NCBI RefSeq assembly: GCF_947494875.1
Contig: NZ_CANLWM010000001.1
Coordinates: 1 to 64,000 of the forward strand
DNA from: an uncultured Williamsia sp.
Lineage (GTDB): Bacteria > Actinomycetota > Actinomycetes > Mycobacteriales > Mycobacteriaceae
Direction: 5' to 3'
Length of the DNA stretch: 64,000 nucleotides
Below the pieces are notes generated by a model that worked only from the letters and a program-made list of their open reading frames with translations, was not told where the DNA came from and did not search any database. Each line of letters starts with the position of its first letter. Positions within the stretch are counted from its first letter, which is position 1. This document shows positions 1-8,207 of the stretch, piece by piece. Both the position numbers and the translations under genes were made by a program.

Positions 1-195
1 AGTACTACCGTGAGAACACCTCCCACCGCGAACCCGCGCTGGGATAACCCGCCCTCCACAAAACCCGGGGCGATTCAATGCGTCTGCGAAGGAATCGAAA
101 CGGAAGCAGAAGCGGCGTTCTGCACAACCGCGGGAACCCACTACCTACAAGGATTTCTTCTCGGCCGACCCGCCGACATCCGTAAACGTGTCTAA
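1..195 (+). pseudogene. Remnant of an EAL-domain protein (C-terminal end)
   Basis: The last ~40 codons before the TAA at 193 read CEGIETEAEAAF..GTHYLQGFLLGRP, the typical end of an EAL (cyclic-di-GMP phosphodiesterase) domain. The frame is open to the window edge, but the ~25 codons before this motif (rich in Pro and Thr) do not resemble the EAL core that should precede it. That suggests a rearranged or decayed copy rather than the tail of an intact gene. The usual AEG at this place is CEG. Upstream sequence could still show an intact protein. Confidence 0.55.
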
Positions 196-567
196 CCGAC
201 AGTCCCGCAAAGGCTGTCAGGCCGTAGTCAGCAACTCATCAGAGCGAATTGGCCAGTACCTTCGATGGCTGCTGGGCCGCACGCCGGCTCACCAGGGGCC
301 ACCCTGGCTTATAGCTTGGCCAGGGTCGCGTCGACTGTACCCACGCTCGAGGCAGATCACCATCACCAGAAAGGCCGGTGGGCGTCTCAGGCGCTACGCA
401 TCCAGCCCGTAGTCGCGCGACGCCGCCCGGCGAACTGCCACGGTGCCTGCGTGCAGGCAGCAGCCCGGACACTCAGCAGCGCAACGATCTTCGTCAGCTG
501 GGCGACACAACAGCAATGTCCGGCGATGAAGTGACTACAGCCCTCTCGTCGACGACGTACATCTCAT
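196..567. other. No recognisable gene (370 bp)
   Basis: Several open frames cross this stretch on both strands, but none gives a protein with a family motif, a convincing start or a ribosome binding site. It probably belongs to the same decayed region as the EAL remnant to its left. Confidence 0.4.
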
Positions 568-717
568 ATGCCCGAACCGCCCGACCTACGGGAAGTTCTG
601 TCGACCGTTGGGTTCAGCGAACTCCACCCGAAGGGGGTCTGCGGTGCGTGCGGGTGCAAGTTCGAACCCGGCGACTTCGACGTGGTCGGAGGCAGCCACC
701 CACCCGTGCTGCGGTGA
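568..717 (+). CDS. Possible 49-residue Cys-rich small protein
   Basis: ATG at 568 opens a 49-codon frame ending in TGA at 715-717, 16 bp before the stop codon of the convergent arr gene. The peptide has a soluble start (PDLREVLSTVGFSELHP) and then a CGACGC cluster (Cys 25, 28, 30) typical of a small metal knuckle. It ends in DFDVVGGSHPPVLR. The preceding in-frame stop is at 532, so it is not the tail of a longer visible frame. No Shine-Dalgarno sequence is obvious. It could be a genuine small protein or the last piece of a decayed gene. Confidence 0.35.
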   Translation: MPEPPDLREVLSTVGFSELHPKGVCGACGCKFEPGDFDVVGGSHPPVLR

Positions 718-733
718 GGGCCGGCGCCGCCGG

Positions 734-1162
734 TCAGTCGATGATCACGTCGAGACCGCGTTTCCGGAGCCCGGCGAGCCCCGACCTCATCGCGTCGATC
801 TGTTCGGGGGTGTGACCGGTCCAGTCGGTCAACTCGCCGACGACGCGCACGGGGTCCAGCGTCCGGTAGGACTGCGTCGGATTGCCAGGGAACTTCTTGT
901 CGGTGACGTTCGGGTCGTCCTCGATCTCCCCCTGCGGTTCGACGACGTAGATGCGACAGAGCCCGTCGCCCTTGGCCAGTTCTGCACCCCACGCCGCCGC
1001 GTCGAGCGTCCGGGTCATGTAGACGTGGCGCAGCGGGGTCTCGCGGAAGTTCGATCCGTGCCCCGGGATCAGCAAGTCGCCGACGTTCAGGTCAGCTCGC
1101 GTGCCGTGCAGGAACGCGCCGGATTCATGGGGCTCGAAGGGTGTCGGAGGTGTGGTCGCCAT
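734..1162 (-). CDS. arr: Rifampin ADP-ribosyltransferase (Arr)
   Basis: This 142-residue protein matches Arr along its whole length (family usual length about 140). Arr enzymes transfer ADP-ribose from NAD+ to a hydroxyl of rifamycins and so inactivate them in the cytosol. Recognisable stretches are PFEPHESGAFLHGT at the N-terminus, HVYMTRTLDAAAWGAELA, and EDDPNVTDKKFPGNPTQSYR. His-19, Tyr-48 and Asp-83 sit where the family has its conserved H-Y-D residues. The ATG at 1162 is chosen because the protein then begins exactly like known Arr proteins. It is a single gene behind the ABC operon, with a hairpin in between. Mycobacterial arr is drug-inducible; I see no operator that would prove that here. 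Confidence 0.93.
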   Translation of the reverse strand: MATTPPTPFEPHESGAFLHGTRADLNVGDLLIPGHGSNFRETPLRHVYMTRTLDAAAWGAELAKGDGLCRIYVVEPQGEIEDDPNVTDKKFPGNPTQSYRTLDPVRVVGELTDWTGHTPEQIDAMRSGLAGLRKRGLDVIID

Positions 1163-1216
1163 GTGTACTCCCCGTGGCTCGATCGGTGTGCGCCGGAGCA
1201 GTCTGGACCACGCACG

Positions 1217-1235
1217 GGGTCTTGCCGCAAGACCC
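1217..1235 (-). terminator. Hairpin between the ABC operon and arr
   Basis: Perfect 8-bp arms GGGTCTTG/CAAGACCC with a 3-nt loop, 44 bp after the stop codon of the ABC permease and 55 bp before the arr start. There is no U-run. It could end the ABC transcript or act in the arr leader. Confidence 0.45.
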
Positions 1236-1278
1236 GGGTGCACCCATACTCTGAAGTGGGAAGAGGACCGCAGCCGTC

Positions 1279-2223
1279 TCAGCTGACGATGTCCTTGCGG
1301 CCGAACCACCACCACGACGCCCCGAACAGGATCGCCGCATAGATCAGCGAGATACCGACACCGCGGGCCATGTCCTCCCACACCACACTCGGGTTCAGGG
1401 CGTCGAGCCAGGCGAACTGATAGTGCGTGGGCAGGAACTGCCGGTACGGGTCCAGCGCGGAGATCGAGTCGAGGATGTTCGACAGGATGACGAGCATCGT
1501 CGCACCACCGACGGCCCCGAGCGGCGCGTCGGTCACGACGCTCAGCAGGAAAGCGAAGCCGGCGACCACCAGGGACTGGATCAGCGTGTAACCCACCACG
1601 ATTGCCAGGCGCTGTAGCGTCTCGACGCTGGTGAACTCGCCGCCCAGGGGCGATCGGGCCGGACCCCACCCGAAGAACAGTCCGCCGACGACGTAGGCCC
1701 ACACGGGCAGCAGGATCAAAACCACAGCGCTCGACGCAAGTCCCACGATCAGCTTCTGCCGCAACAGATGTGAGCGCCGCACCGGGATGACGAGCAGGTA
1801 GCGCAGCGACGCCCACCCCGCCTCGCTCGCGACGGTGTCGCCGCAGAACAGCGCGACCAGCACCGTCAACAGGAACGACCCGGCCGCGAACTCGGTGAAC
1901 AGCGCGAAGTTCGCGCCACCCGCCGTCGCCAACGAGTACAGCGCCGACGACTGCCGGCCACCACCGGAGTCCGAACCGCCCGCCGTCGACGGGTCGTTCG
2001 AGCTGAGCGAGAACGCGATCGCGATGATCGGCGGCAGGATCACCAGCAGCAGCGCCGCGACCTGCGTCCGACGGCGCCGCAGCTGCCGGACCGTCTCGAC
2101 GCGCAGACCCAGGGTTCGACGCGGACGCAGATCCACCGGCTGGACGGGACCGAGTCCGTCGAGCCGGTCGTGCACGCCCTTGCGGGTCGCGGCGACGCGC
2201 CCGGCCGATTGCTCGTCACTCAT
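1279..2223 (-). CDS. ABC-2 type transporter permease
   Basis: This 314-residue membrane protein has about six hydrophobic segments: near residues 55-72, 115-135, 165-190, 215-240, 245-265 and 290-308. The first is followed by a Ser/Gly-rich extracellular loop, the usual shape of ABC-2 permeases. A basic N-terminal tail (RRTLGLRVETVRQLRRRRTQ) lies before TM1. The gene overlaps the preceding hydrolase-ATPase gene by 4 bp (ATGA), so the two are co-translated and this should be the membrane partner of that ATPase domain. The substrate cannot be read from the sequence. ABC-2 systems with one fused or paired ATPase usually export drugs, lipids or polymers. Confidence 0.82.
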   Translation of the reverse strand: MSDEQSAGRVAATRKGVHDRLDGLGPVQPVDLRPRRTLGLRVETVRQLRRRRTQVAALLLVILPPIIAIAFSLSSNDPSTAGGSDSGGGRQSSALYSLATAGGANFALFTEFAAGSFLLTVLVALFCGDTVASEAGWASLRYLLVIPVRRSHLLRQKLIVGLASSAVVLILLPVWAYVVGGLFFGWGPARSPLGGEFTSVETLQRLAIVVGYTLIQSLVVAGFAFLLSVVTDAPLGAVGGATMLVILSNILDSISALDPYRQFLPTHYQFAWLDALNPSVVWEDMARGVGISLIYAAILFGASWWWFGRKDIVS

Positions 2224-4736
2224 CGCGACTCCTCTCCGATCAGGTCGAGGAACGCCTCTTCCAGGTGACGACGTGACTCCACCACGTCGGACGCGATGCC
2301 CGCATCCGCCAGGACACGTTGCGCGGCGTCCACATCCGCCACCGACAACGTCGACGACGCGGCGCCCGCCAGGTCGCCGACGGAGCCCGCCGTGATCAGC
2401 CGCCCCTTGTGCATGACGACGACGTGGCTGCAGGTCTGCTCCACCTCCGAGAGCAGGTGGCTCGACACGACGACGGTCCGCCCGGTGGCGGCGTAGCGCC
2501 GCATCACCTCACGCATCTCGGCGATCTGCGGCGGGTCGAGACCGTTGGTCGGCTCGTCCAGGATGAGCAGCTCCGGCAGGCCGAGCATTGCCTGCGCGAT
2601 CGCCAGACGCTGGCGCATGCCCTGGCTGTACTTGCGCACCTTGCGGTCGACCGAGGCTCCGAGACCGGCGATCTCGAGTGCGGTCTCGACGTCGGCCTCC
2701 TCGCGGGGGCGGCCTGTCGCCGACCAGAACAGGTCGAGGTTTTCCCGGCCCGACAGGTGCGGCAACAGACCCGGCCCCTCGATGAACGCACCGACGCGAG
2801 CGAGGACGTCGGACCCGGGGCGCACCGTCTCACCGAACAACCGGATGGACCCGGCCGTCGGGGTGATGAGCCCGACCATCATCCGCAACACCGTCGTCTT
2901 GCCGGCACCGTTCGGACCGAGCAGTCCGACCACCTGGCCCCGCTCCACGGTGAACGAGACACCGTCGACCGCGCGGTAGGAGTCGCCGTACTCCTTCACC
3001 AGCGAGTCGACGACGATCGGTGTGCTGTCGCCGACGGCGTCCGCACGATCCCGACGACGGCGACGCCACCCCGCGAGCACGATCCCGGCGACGAGCAGCA
3101 GGATCGCGACGACACCCGCGACGGGCCAGCCCCACGGGAACGGCGCGGCCTGCGCCCGTCCGGTCAGCGTGGTGAGCGACAGGGTCGGCGAGGCCAGGGC
3201 GACGGAGTAGGTCCGGGCGTCGGTGGGCAGTCGGTAGCCGAGATCGGTGGTCGACACCTGCACGGCCACACGGTGTCCCGCAGCGACGGTCCGCACGATG
3301 GTCGGCAGCGGCACGGTCACCGTGGCCGGCTGACCCGGCGTCAGACCCGTCAGCCGCACCGGCGTGACCAGACCCGATGGCTGGGTGCGCTGACCGTCGG
3401 GTGCGACGTCGACCAGGGAGACGAACAGCGTGGCGTCGGTGGTGGTCGCGGGTGTGACGCGCAGCCGGACGGTCGACGAGCCGCCGACGAGGGTGTCGGA
3501 ACCCAGTGGTGCGGACACGAATCCGCCCGCCTGACCCGGCAGTGCCGACAGGACCGATCCACCGGTCACCGACGCGGCGGTGGCCAGGAGGCTCCCGATC
3601 CCGGGGACCGCGGTGATGGCCGTCGGCGTGCCACCCGCCGGGGCGTTGATCGTCTGGGGTGGCCCCAACAGCGGCATCTGCCGGACGTCCTGGACGTCGG
3701 CGAGAGACCCGCCGCTGAGTTGACGGGGCGTCGACCGCCCGGTCTGCGTCGAGAGTGCGGCGTCGGGGACGGTCGCTGCGAAACCGTCACGCGGCGTGCT
3801 CCGATCACGCAGCACCTCGGTGAACCAGTCACGCGCCTGCGCCGTCGGGTCACCGCCGGGCTGGTCGTGACCACCGGCGCGCCACTCCATCCGGACCGGT
3901 GCGCCCGCCGCGCGGATACCGGCAGCGTTGCGGACCGCCTGGTCGAGCGGGAAGAGCGAATCCTGTTGTCCCTGAGTGAGAAGCGTCGGAACCTTGATCT
4001 GCGACAGCACCGACGACGGGCTCGACGCCGCCATCAGCGTGCGCAGGGCGGCCGTGGGTTCGCCCGCCGTGGCGGACGCCTGGTAGGCCGCGCAGACGTC
4101 GGGGGCGAACGACCCGCACCCGCTCGCGGTCGCTGTCCGGGCCGCCTGGGAGAACAATTGCCCCGCCCACCCCTGCTTGAAGACGTCCGCCGTTCCGGTG
4201 CCCGCGGTCGGGAAGAGGGCCTGCGACAGGTCATTCCAGGTGATGTCGGCGGCCACCGCGTCGACGCGTCGGTCGTAACCGGCCGCGAGCAGTGCGAGAC
4301 CGCCGCCGTAGGACGCACCGCCGACACCGACCCGCGGGTCGCCCGGACCGTCCTTCTCGACCTCGGGCATCTCCGCGAGACGGTCGATCACACGGCGCGC
4401 GTCGGCGACCTCGTAGTCGGGGCTGTCGAGGTGGATGAGACCGCCCGATGCGCCGAACCCCCGCGCCGAGTAGGTGATGACGACGAAACCGCGGGAAGCG
4501 AGATCGCGCGCCTGGGCTCGGAGGTCGTCCTTCGACCCACCGAACCCGTGCGCGAGGATCACGGCGGGCGCCGGTGTGGTCTCCGGCAGGAACAGCGAGG
4601 CATCGAGGGACACGGCCGTCGACCCCTCGGGCACACCGGCGATCGTCATCGCCCGCTCGGAAATCCGCGGACTGTCGGAGCCACTGGTCGCCACCACGGA
4701 CGCGATGACCGCGATCAGCACGACGACGACCGCCAC
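2220..4736 (-). CDS. Fusion: X-Pro dipeptidyl-peptidase-like alpha/beta hydrolase + ABC transporter ATPase
   Basis: This 838-residue two-part protein starts with a hydrophobic segment (residues 3-17). A CocE/S15-type alpha/beta hydrolase follows: LAHGFGG near 61-67, nucleophile Ser-142 in GASYGG, Asp-259 in GQQDSLFP, His-290 in AGGHD. Next is a beta-rich region like the X-Pro peptidase C-terminal jelly roll (about 395-520). A second TM (about 537-556) ends in an Arg cluster. Last is a complete ABC ATPase: Walker A GPNGAGKTT 607-615, signature YSQGM 703-707, Walker B LLILDEPT 723-730. The topology implied is hydrolase outside and ATPase inside. The start is uncertain. GTG 4736 is the first legal start, but the upstream frame encodes basic residues (RLRGRRRLLIA) before the TM, so a rarer start codon upstream is possible. 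Confidence 0.85.
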   Translation of the reverse strand: MAVVVVLIAVIASVVATSGSDSPRISERAMTIAGVPEGSTAVSLDASLFLPETTPAPAVILAHGFGGSKDDLRAQARDLASRGFVVITYSARGFGASGGLIHLDSPDYEVADARRVIDRLAEMPEVEKDGPGDPRVGVGGASYGGGLALLAAGYDRRVDAVAADITWNDLSQALFPTAGTGTADVFKQGWAGQLFSQAARTATASGCGSFAPDVCAAYQASATAGEPTAALRTLMAASSPSSVLSQIKVPTLLTQGQQDSLFPLDQAVRNAAGIRAAGAPVRMEWRAGGHDQPGGDPTAQARDWFTEVLRDRSTPRDGFAATVPDAALSTQTGRSTPRQLSGGSLADVQDVRQMPLLGPPQTINAPAGGTPTAITAVPGIGSLLATAASVTGGSVLSALPGQAGGFVSAPLGSDTLVGGSSTVRLRVTPATTTDATLFVSLVDVAPDGQRTQPSGLVTPVRLTGLTPGQPATVTVPLPTIVRTVAAGHRVAVQVSTTDLGYRLPTDARTYSVALASPTLSLTTLTGRAQAAPFPWGWPVAGVVAILLLVAGIVLAGWRRRRRDRADAVGDSTPIVVDSLVKEYGDSYRAVDGVSFTVERGQVVGLLGPNGAGKTTVLRMMVGLITPTAGSIRLFGETVRPGSDVLARVGAFIEGPGLLPHLSGRENLDLFWSATGRPREEADVETALEIAGLGASVDRKVRKYSQGMRQRLAIAQAMLGLPELLILDEPTNGLDPPQIAEMREVMRRYAATGRTVVVSSHLLSEVEQTCSHVVVMHKGRLITAGSVGDLAGAASSTLSVADVDAAQRVLADAGIASDVVESRRHLEEAFLDLIGEESR

Positions 4737-4868
4737 TGCGATCAGCAGACGCCGACGACCGCGGAGTCGGGAGGAGATGCTGGCGATGGTCGATGCCTCT
4801 CGTCGGATGCCGAGACGCTGCTCGACCGCTGACCACCGATGGTAGGCGTCACTCCCCGCGTTCGGCCG

Positions 4869-4900
4869 CGCTCCGCCGGTCAGCGTCGACCGGCGGAGCG
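4869..4900 (-). terminator. Probable terminator of the MFS gene
   Basis: Perfect 13-bp inverted repeat CGCTCCGCCGGTC/GACCGGCGGAGCG with a 6-nt loop, 17 bp after the stop codon of the MFS gene. It also separates that gene from the hydrolase-ABC operon. Confidence 0.7.
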
Positions 4901-4916
4901 ACCACCCGACGTCACG

Positions 4917-6368
4917 TCAGACCGGTGTCAGCTCGCGGTCCTGATCTGCGGACGACGTCGACCACGAAGACACCAGCAGCCCGAAGACGGCGGCGAGGAC
5001 CGACGCGACCGCGCAGATGACGAACAGGACGCGATATGCGGTCAGCGACGGCAGCGCCGCTCCACCGACCGTGATCGTGATGGCGGCCAGCAGACTGCCG
5101 CCCACAGCACTGGCAAGGGTGCTCCCCAGCGATCGAGCGAGGGTGTTGATCCCGTTGGCCGCTGCGAGATCGGCGGCCGGGGTGTGGATGTTGATCAGCG
5201 AGGGCAGCGACGCGTAGGCGACACCCGTCCCCGCCCCGATGATGGTGGTGCCGAGGATGATCTGCCACAGCGAGTCGACCCAGATGATGCGCACCAGCAA
5301 CCCGCCGGCGATGACGAGACCGCCGGTGCACAACACTCGGCCGGGCCCGAACGCCGCCATGAGGCGGGCGGAGACCGGCGACAGAACCAGCATCAGGACG
5401 CCGCTGGGCATGAGGCACAGGCCGGCGACGAGCACGGAGGACCCGAAGCCGTACCCGGTGCTCTCCGGTGCCTGCACGTAGTTGGCCGTCCCCACGAAAC
5501 TCGCGAAGAGTGCGAAGCCCACGAAGACCGAGGCGACGTTGGTGATGGCGACGGGCGGGTTGGACAGCGCCGTCATGTCGACGAGCGGGTCGGACGAGCG
5601 CTTCTCCACGACGACCAGCAACGCGAGCAGGACGACCGACGCGACCAGCAGTCCGATGGTGGCCGGTGAGCTCCATCCCCATGACGACCCCTGGGACAGC
5701 GGGAGCACCAGGCAGACGAGACCGCCGACCAGGAGGCCGATCCCCGCGACGTCGATCGAACCCTCCCGGGTGCCGGCCGGATTGCCGACGACGGCCAGGA
5801 CGAGGGCGATGCTGATCGCGGCGCCGACCGCGCCGATCCAGTACAGCGCGTGGTAGTCGAAGTGCCCGGCCACCACGCCCGCGAGCGGGAGTCCCAGTGC
5901 GCTGCCCACCCCCAGCATCGCGCTCACCATCGCGACGGCGGAGCCCTTGCGCGCCTCGGGCAGGACCGCCGACAGCAGGCTGATACCCAGCGGGACGGCC
6001 GCGCTCGACAACCCCGTGATGGCACGACCCACGATCATCACCCGGATGTCGTCAGTCAACGCGTCGATCACCGAGCCGACGAGCAGCGCCCCCAGCGCGA
6101 CGACCATCATCAGGCGCCGGCCGTACATGTCCGCCAAACGCCCTATCACCGGGACTGCGGCCGCACCGACGAGCAGAGTCGCGGTGAGCAACCACTGCGC
6201 CTGTGTGGTCGATGCGCCGATGTCGGCCGAGATCTTCGGTAGGACCGGCAGGACCAGCGTCTGCGCGAGCGCCGCCATCAGCGCGCCCAGTCCGATCGCG
6301 ACGATCTCGATCGTCGCCCGCCCGTTCGATCCCGCGGACACGTCCCCCGGCGACGCATTCGTCGTCAT
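4917..6368 (-). CDS. MFS drug:H+ antiporter, 14-TM DHA2 type
   Basis: This protein of 483 residues has 14 clear hydrophobic segments, as expected for the DHA2 (EmrB/QacA-like) subfamily of proton-driven multidrug exporters. The loop between TM2 and TM3 carries GRLADMYGRR, the MFS motif A. The ATG at 6368 (MTTNASPG) is preferred to a TTG 27 bp upstream, because a GGTGGAG sequence lies just before it. It is transcribed divergently from a TetR-family gene, and the 75-bp space between them holds repeats that look like the repressor site. The likely role is export of a toxic compound that also acts as the TetR ligand. The substrate is unknown. Confidence 0.85.
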   Translation of the reverse strand: MTTNASPGDVSAGSNGRATIEIVAIGLGALMAALAQTLVLPVLPKISADIGASTTQAQWLLTATLLVGAAAVPVIGRLADMYGRRLMMVVALGALLVGSVIDALTDDIRVMIVGRAITGLSSAAVPLGISLLSAVLPEARKGSAVAMVSAMLGVGSALGLPLAGVVAGHFDYHALYWIGAVGAAISIALVLAVVGNPAGTREGSIDVAGIGLLVGGLVCLVLPLSQGSSWGWSSPATIGLLVASVVLLALLVVVEKRSSDPLVDMTALSNPPVAITNVASVFVGFALFASFVGTANYVQAPESTGYGFGSSVLVAGLCLMPSGVLMLVLSPVSARLMAAFGPGRVLCTGGLVIAGGLLVRIIWVDSLWQIILGTTIIGAGTGVAYASLPSLINIHTPAADLAAANGINTLARSLGSTLASAVGGSLLAAITITVGGAALPSLTAYRVLFVICAVASVLAAVFGLLVSSWSTSSADQDRELTPV

Positions 6369-6393
6369 CTCCACCACTTCCCTCACTGTGAGC

Positions 6394-6456
6394 AAACGTG
6401 CGTTTACATGAGGACGGTAGTCCGATGTGGCATCCTGGTCAACATGCGTTTACATG
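6394..6456. promoter_or_regulatory. Likely TetR operator repeats between MFS and tetR
   Basis: The 12-bp sequence TGCGTTTACATG occurs twice (6399-6410 and 6445-6456). The first copy is part of the inverted repeat AAACG-TG-CGTTT (6394-6405). The second copy overlaps the likely tetR start codon at 6444. This layout fits autoregulation plus control of the divergent MFS gene. Confidence 0.55.
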
Positions 6457-7088
6457 GGGGAGGCCCGCCGACGGAACCCTCCACGGTCACCACCAACCGG
6501 GAACGCAACGCAGACGCGACACGCGCGGCGCTGCTGCAGGCGGCCAAGCGTCGGTTCACCGTCTACGGGTTCGAGCGCACCACGGTCCGCGAGATCGCGG
6601 CCGACGCGGGCGCGAACGTCTCGCTGATCAACCGCTACTTCGGGTCGAAGGACGGGCTCCTGGCGGCGGTGGTGGCCGAGACCGCGAACGAGTTCGACGA
6701 CCGGCCGACAGAGGGCGTCTCACGTCCGGAGGCGGTGGTCGACCAACTGTTGTCCGGTCTGCGCCCGGAGGCGTGGCCCGAGTTCGGGCACCAGAATCCG
6801 CTGTTGCTACTTGTCCGCGACGCTGCGGGTGACGAGGCCACCGCAGACCTTCGACGTCGGTCTCTCGCCGCCGTCGTCGAACGCTTTGCCATCGACATCG
6901 CCTCCACCGACGATGTCGACGAGGAATCGCGGGTACGAGGCGCGGTCCTGTTCGCTCTCATGACCGGGGTGGTGACCTTGCACTCCGCCCTGCCCGACAC
7001 AGTCTTCGCAGACTTGGAGTCGACGAATCTGCGAACGGTCCTGACCGAGGCGGCCGAGGCGATCACGCGATCGGACGTCAGGGGATGA
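6444..7088 (+). CDS. TetR/AcrR-family transcriptional regulator
   Basis: This protein is about 214 residues long. The N-terminal helix-turn-helix reads ADATRAALLQAAKRRF..TTVREIAADAGANVSLINRYFGSKDGLL, the standard TetR DNA-binding domain ending in the YF.SK motif. The C-terminal helical domain, which binds ligand, has no assignable specificity. The start at 6444 is favoured over an in-frame ATG at 6408, because 6408 lies inside the first operator-like repeat. It is divergent from the MFS exporter, which it probably represses. Its last 11 bp overlap the convergent PRISE-type gene. Confidence 0.85.
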   Translation: MRLHGGGPPTEPSTVTTNRERNADATRAALLQAAKRRFTVYGFERTTVREIAADAGANVSLINRYFGSKDGLLAAVVAETANEFDDRPTEGVSRPEAVVDQLLSGLRPEAWPEFGHQNPLLLLVRDAAGDEATADLRRRSLAAVVERFAIDIASTDDVDEESRVRGAVLFALMTGVVTLHSALPDTVFADLESTNLRTVLTEAAEAITRSDVRG

Positions 7089-8154
7089 TGCGCGCCTCGC
7101 GGTAGCGGGCGATCGCGTCGGCGAAGCTCTGCGGGGTCGAGCGGAACCCGAGGAAGCCCGCCTGACGGCTCTTCGTCATGTCGGTGAGGCACTCGAGGGG
7201 GCGGCCGAGGTCGCTGTCGGTGTGCCACCACGACGCGAGGCGCGTCACGTCGGGCTCGACGAGGTCGTGCTTCTCTGCGATCGCGCGCCACTCGTCGGGC
7301 GCGTCGCCCATGCGGTCGTCGAGGGGCTTCGTCTCGCCGTCGAACCCGACGGGCTCGACGGCGAAGTGCTCGGCGATCTGCGGCCACAGCCAGCGCCACC
7401 GGAAGACGTCGCCGTCGGCGATGTTGAACGGCTCGTTCTCGCCCTCGGGGTGCGTGGACGCCCAGATCATCTGCTCGGCGAGCAGACCGACGTCCGTGAC
7501 GTCGGTGAGGCCGTTCCACTGCGTCTCCGAGCCCGGGAAGACGAACGGGCGGTCGTGCTCGCGGCAGAGGGTCGCGTACACCGACAGCGTCAGCGCCATG
7601 TTCATCGCGTTGCCGACGGCGAACCCGACGATCGTGTGTGCGCGGTGGACGCTCCACGTGAAGCCCATGCGCTCGGCCGCGGCGAAGACCTCGTCCTCCT
7701 GCGCGTAGTAGAAGTTGTCGTTGTCCAGGCGCGGCTCGGACTCGTGGAACGGGGTCTCGGCGGTCACCGCGGTCCCGTAGTCCTCGAACGGTCCGAGGTA
7801 GTGCTTCAGCCCGGTCATCAGCGCGACGTGTCGCACCGAGCCGGCGGGCTCCAGCGCCGCGAACACGTTGCGGAGCAGACGGCTGTTGACCTCGATGTTC
7901 TCCTTCTCGGTGTCCTGCTTCATCCAGGCGACGAGGAACACCACCTCAGGCTTGACGTCGCGCAGGGCGGTACCGAGCTGGTCGGGGTCGAGGAGGTCCG
8001 CGGCGATGGGGGTGACGCCGTCGACGGGGAGGGTGTCGTGGCGGGACAGTCCGTAGGTGGTCCACCCGTCGGCGACGAGCTGCGAGCAGAGGGCCTGTCC
8101 GGAGATGCCGGTGGCGCCGACGACGAGGGCCACCCGGGGTTCACGATCGGTCAT
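7078..8154 (-). CDS. PRISE-type SDR (progesterone 5-beta-reductase/iridoid synthase-like)
   Basis: This 358-residue atypical extended SDR has the NADPH fingerprint GATGISG at 13-19. It also has the two hallmarks of the PRISE group: TGLKHYLGPF (114-123, with the catalytic Lys) and NFYYAQED (147-154, with the catalytic Tyr). Members reduce activated C=C bonds of enones, including steroid-like ones. Bacterial relatives are poorly characterised, so the natural substrate here is open. The start at ATG 8154 puts the Rossmann motif at the normal distance from the N-terminus. It converges with the TetR gene (11-bp overlap) and diverges from the VKOR gene, 53 bp away. Confidence 0.85.
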   Translation of the reverse strand: MTDREPRVALVVGATGISGQALCSQLVADGWTTYGLSRHDTLPVDGVTPIAADLLDPDQLGTALRDVKPEVVFLVAWMKQDTEKENIEVNSRLLRNVFAALEPAGSVRHVALMTGLKHYLGPFEDYGTAVTAETPFHESEPRLDNDNFYYAQEDEVFAAAERMGFTWSVHRAHTIVGFAVGNAMNMALTLSVYATLCREHDRPFVFPGSETQWNGLTDVTDVGLLAEQMIWASTHPEGENEPFNIADGDVFRWRWLWPQIAEHFAVEPVGFDGETKPLDDRMGDAPDEWRAIAEKHDLVEPDVTRLASWWHTDSDLGRPLECLTDMTKSRQAGFLGFRSTPQSFADAIARYREARIIP

Positions 8155-8207
8155 CTGAGGTGCAGCACGCACAGCCGTCGGCTTGTTCCGCCACCTACCC
8201 TGTTCTC

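Noticed and set aside
640-690. tRNA-like T-arm text (GTTCGAACCC)
   Set aside because: The five bases on each side of TTCGAAC do not pair, and no acceptor or anticodon stem can be placed.
2319-4832. Long open plus-strand frame antisense to the hydrolase-ABC gene
   Set aside because: The translation is low-complexity Arg/Gly/Asp/Gln text typical of a shadow of a GC-rich gene; the minus strand has full motifs.
6408-6443. Alternative upstream ATG for the first TetR gene
   Set aside because: It lies in the operator-like repeat, has no Shine-Dalgarno, and adds residues that do not look conserved.
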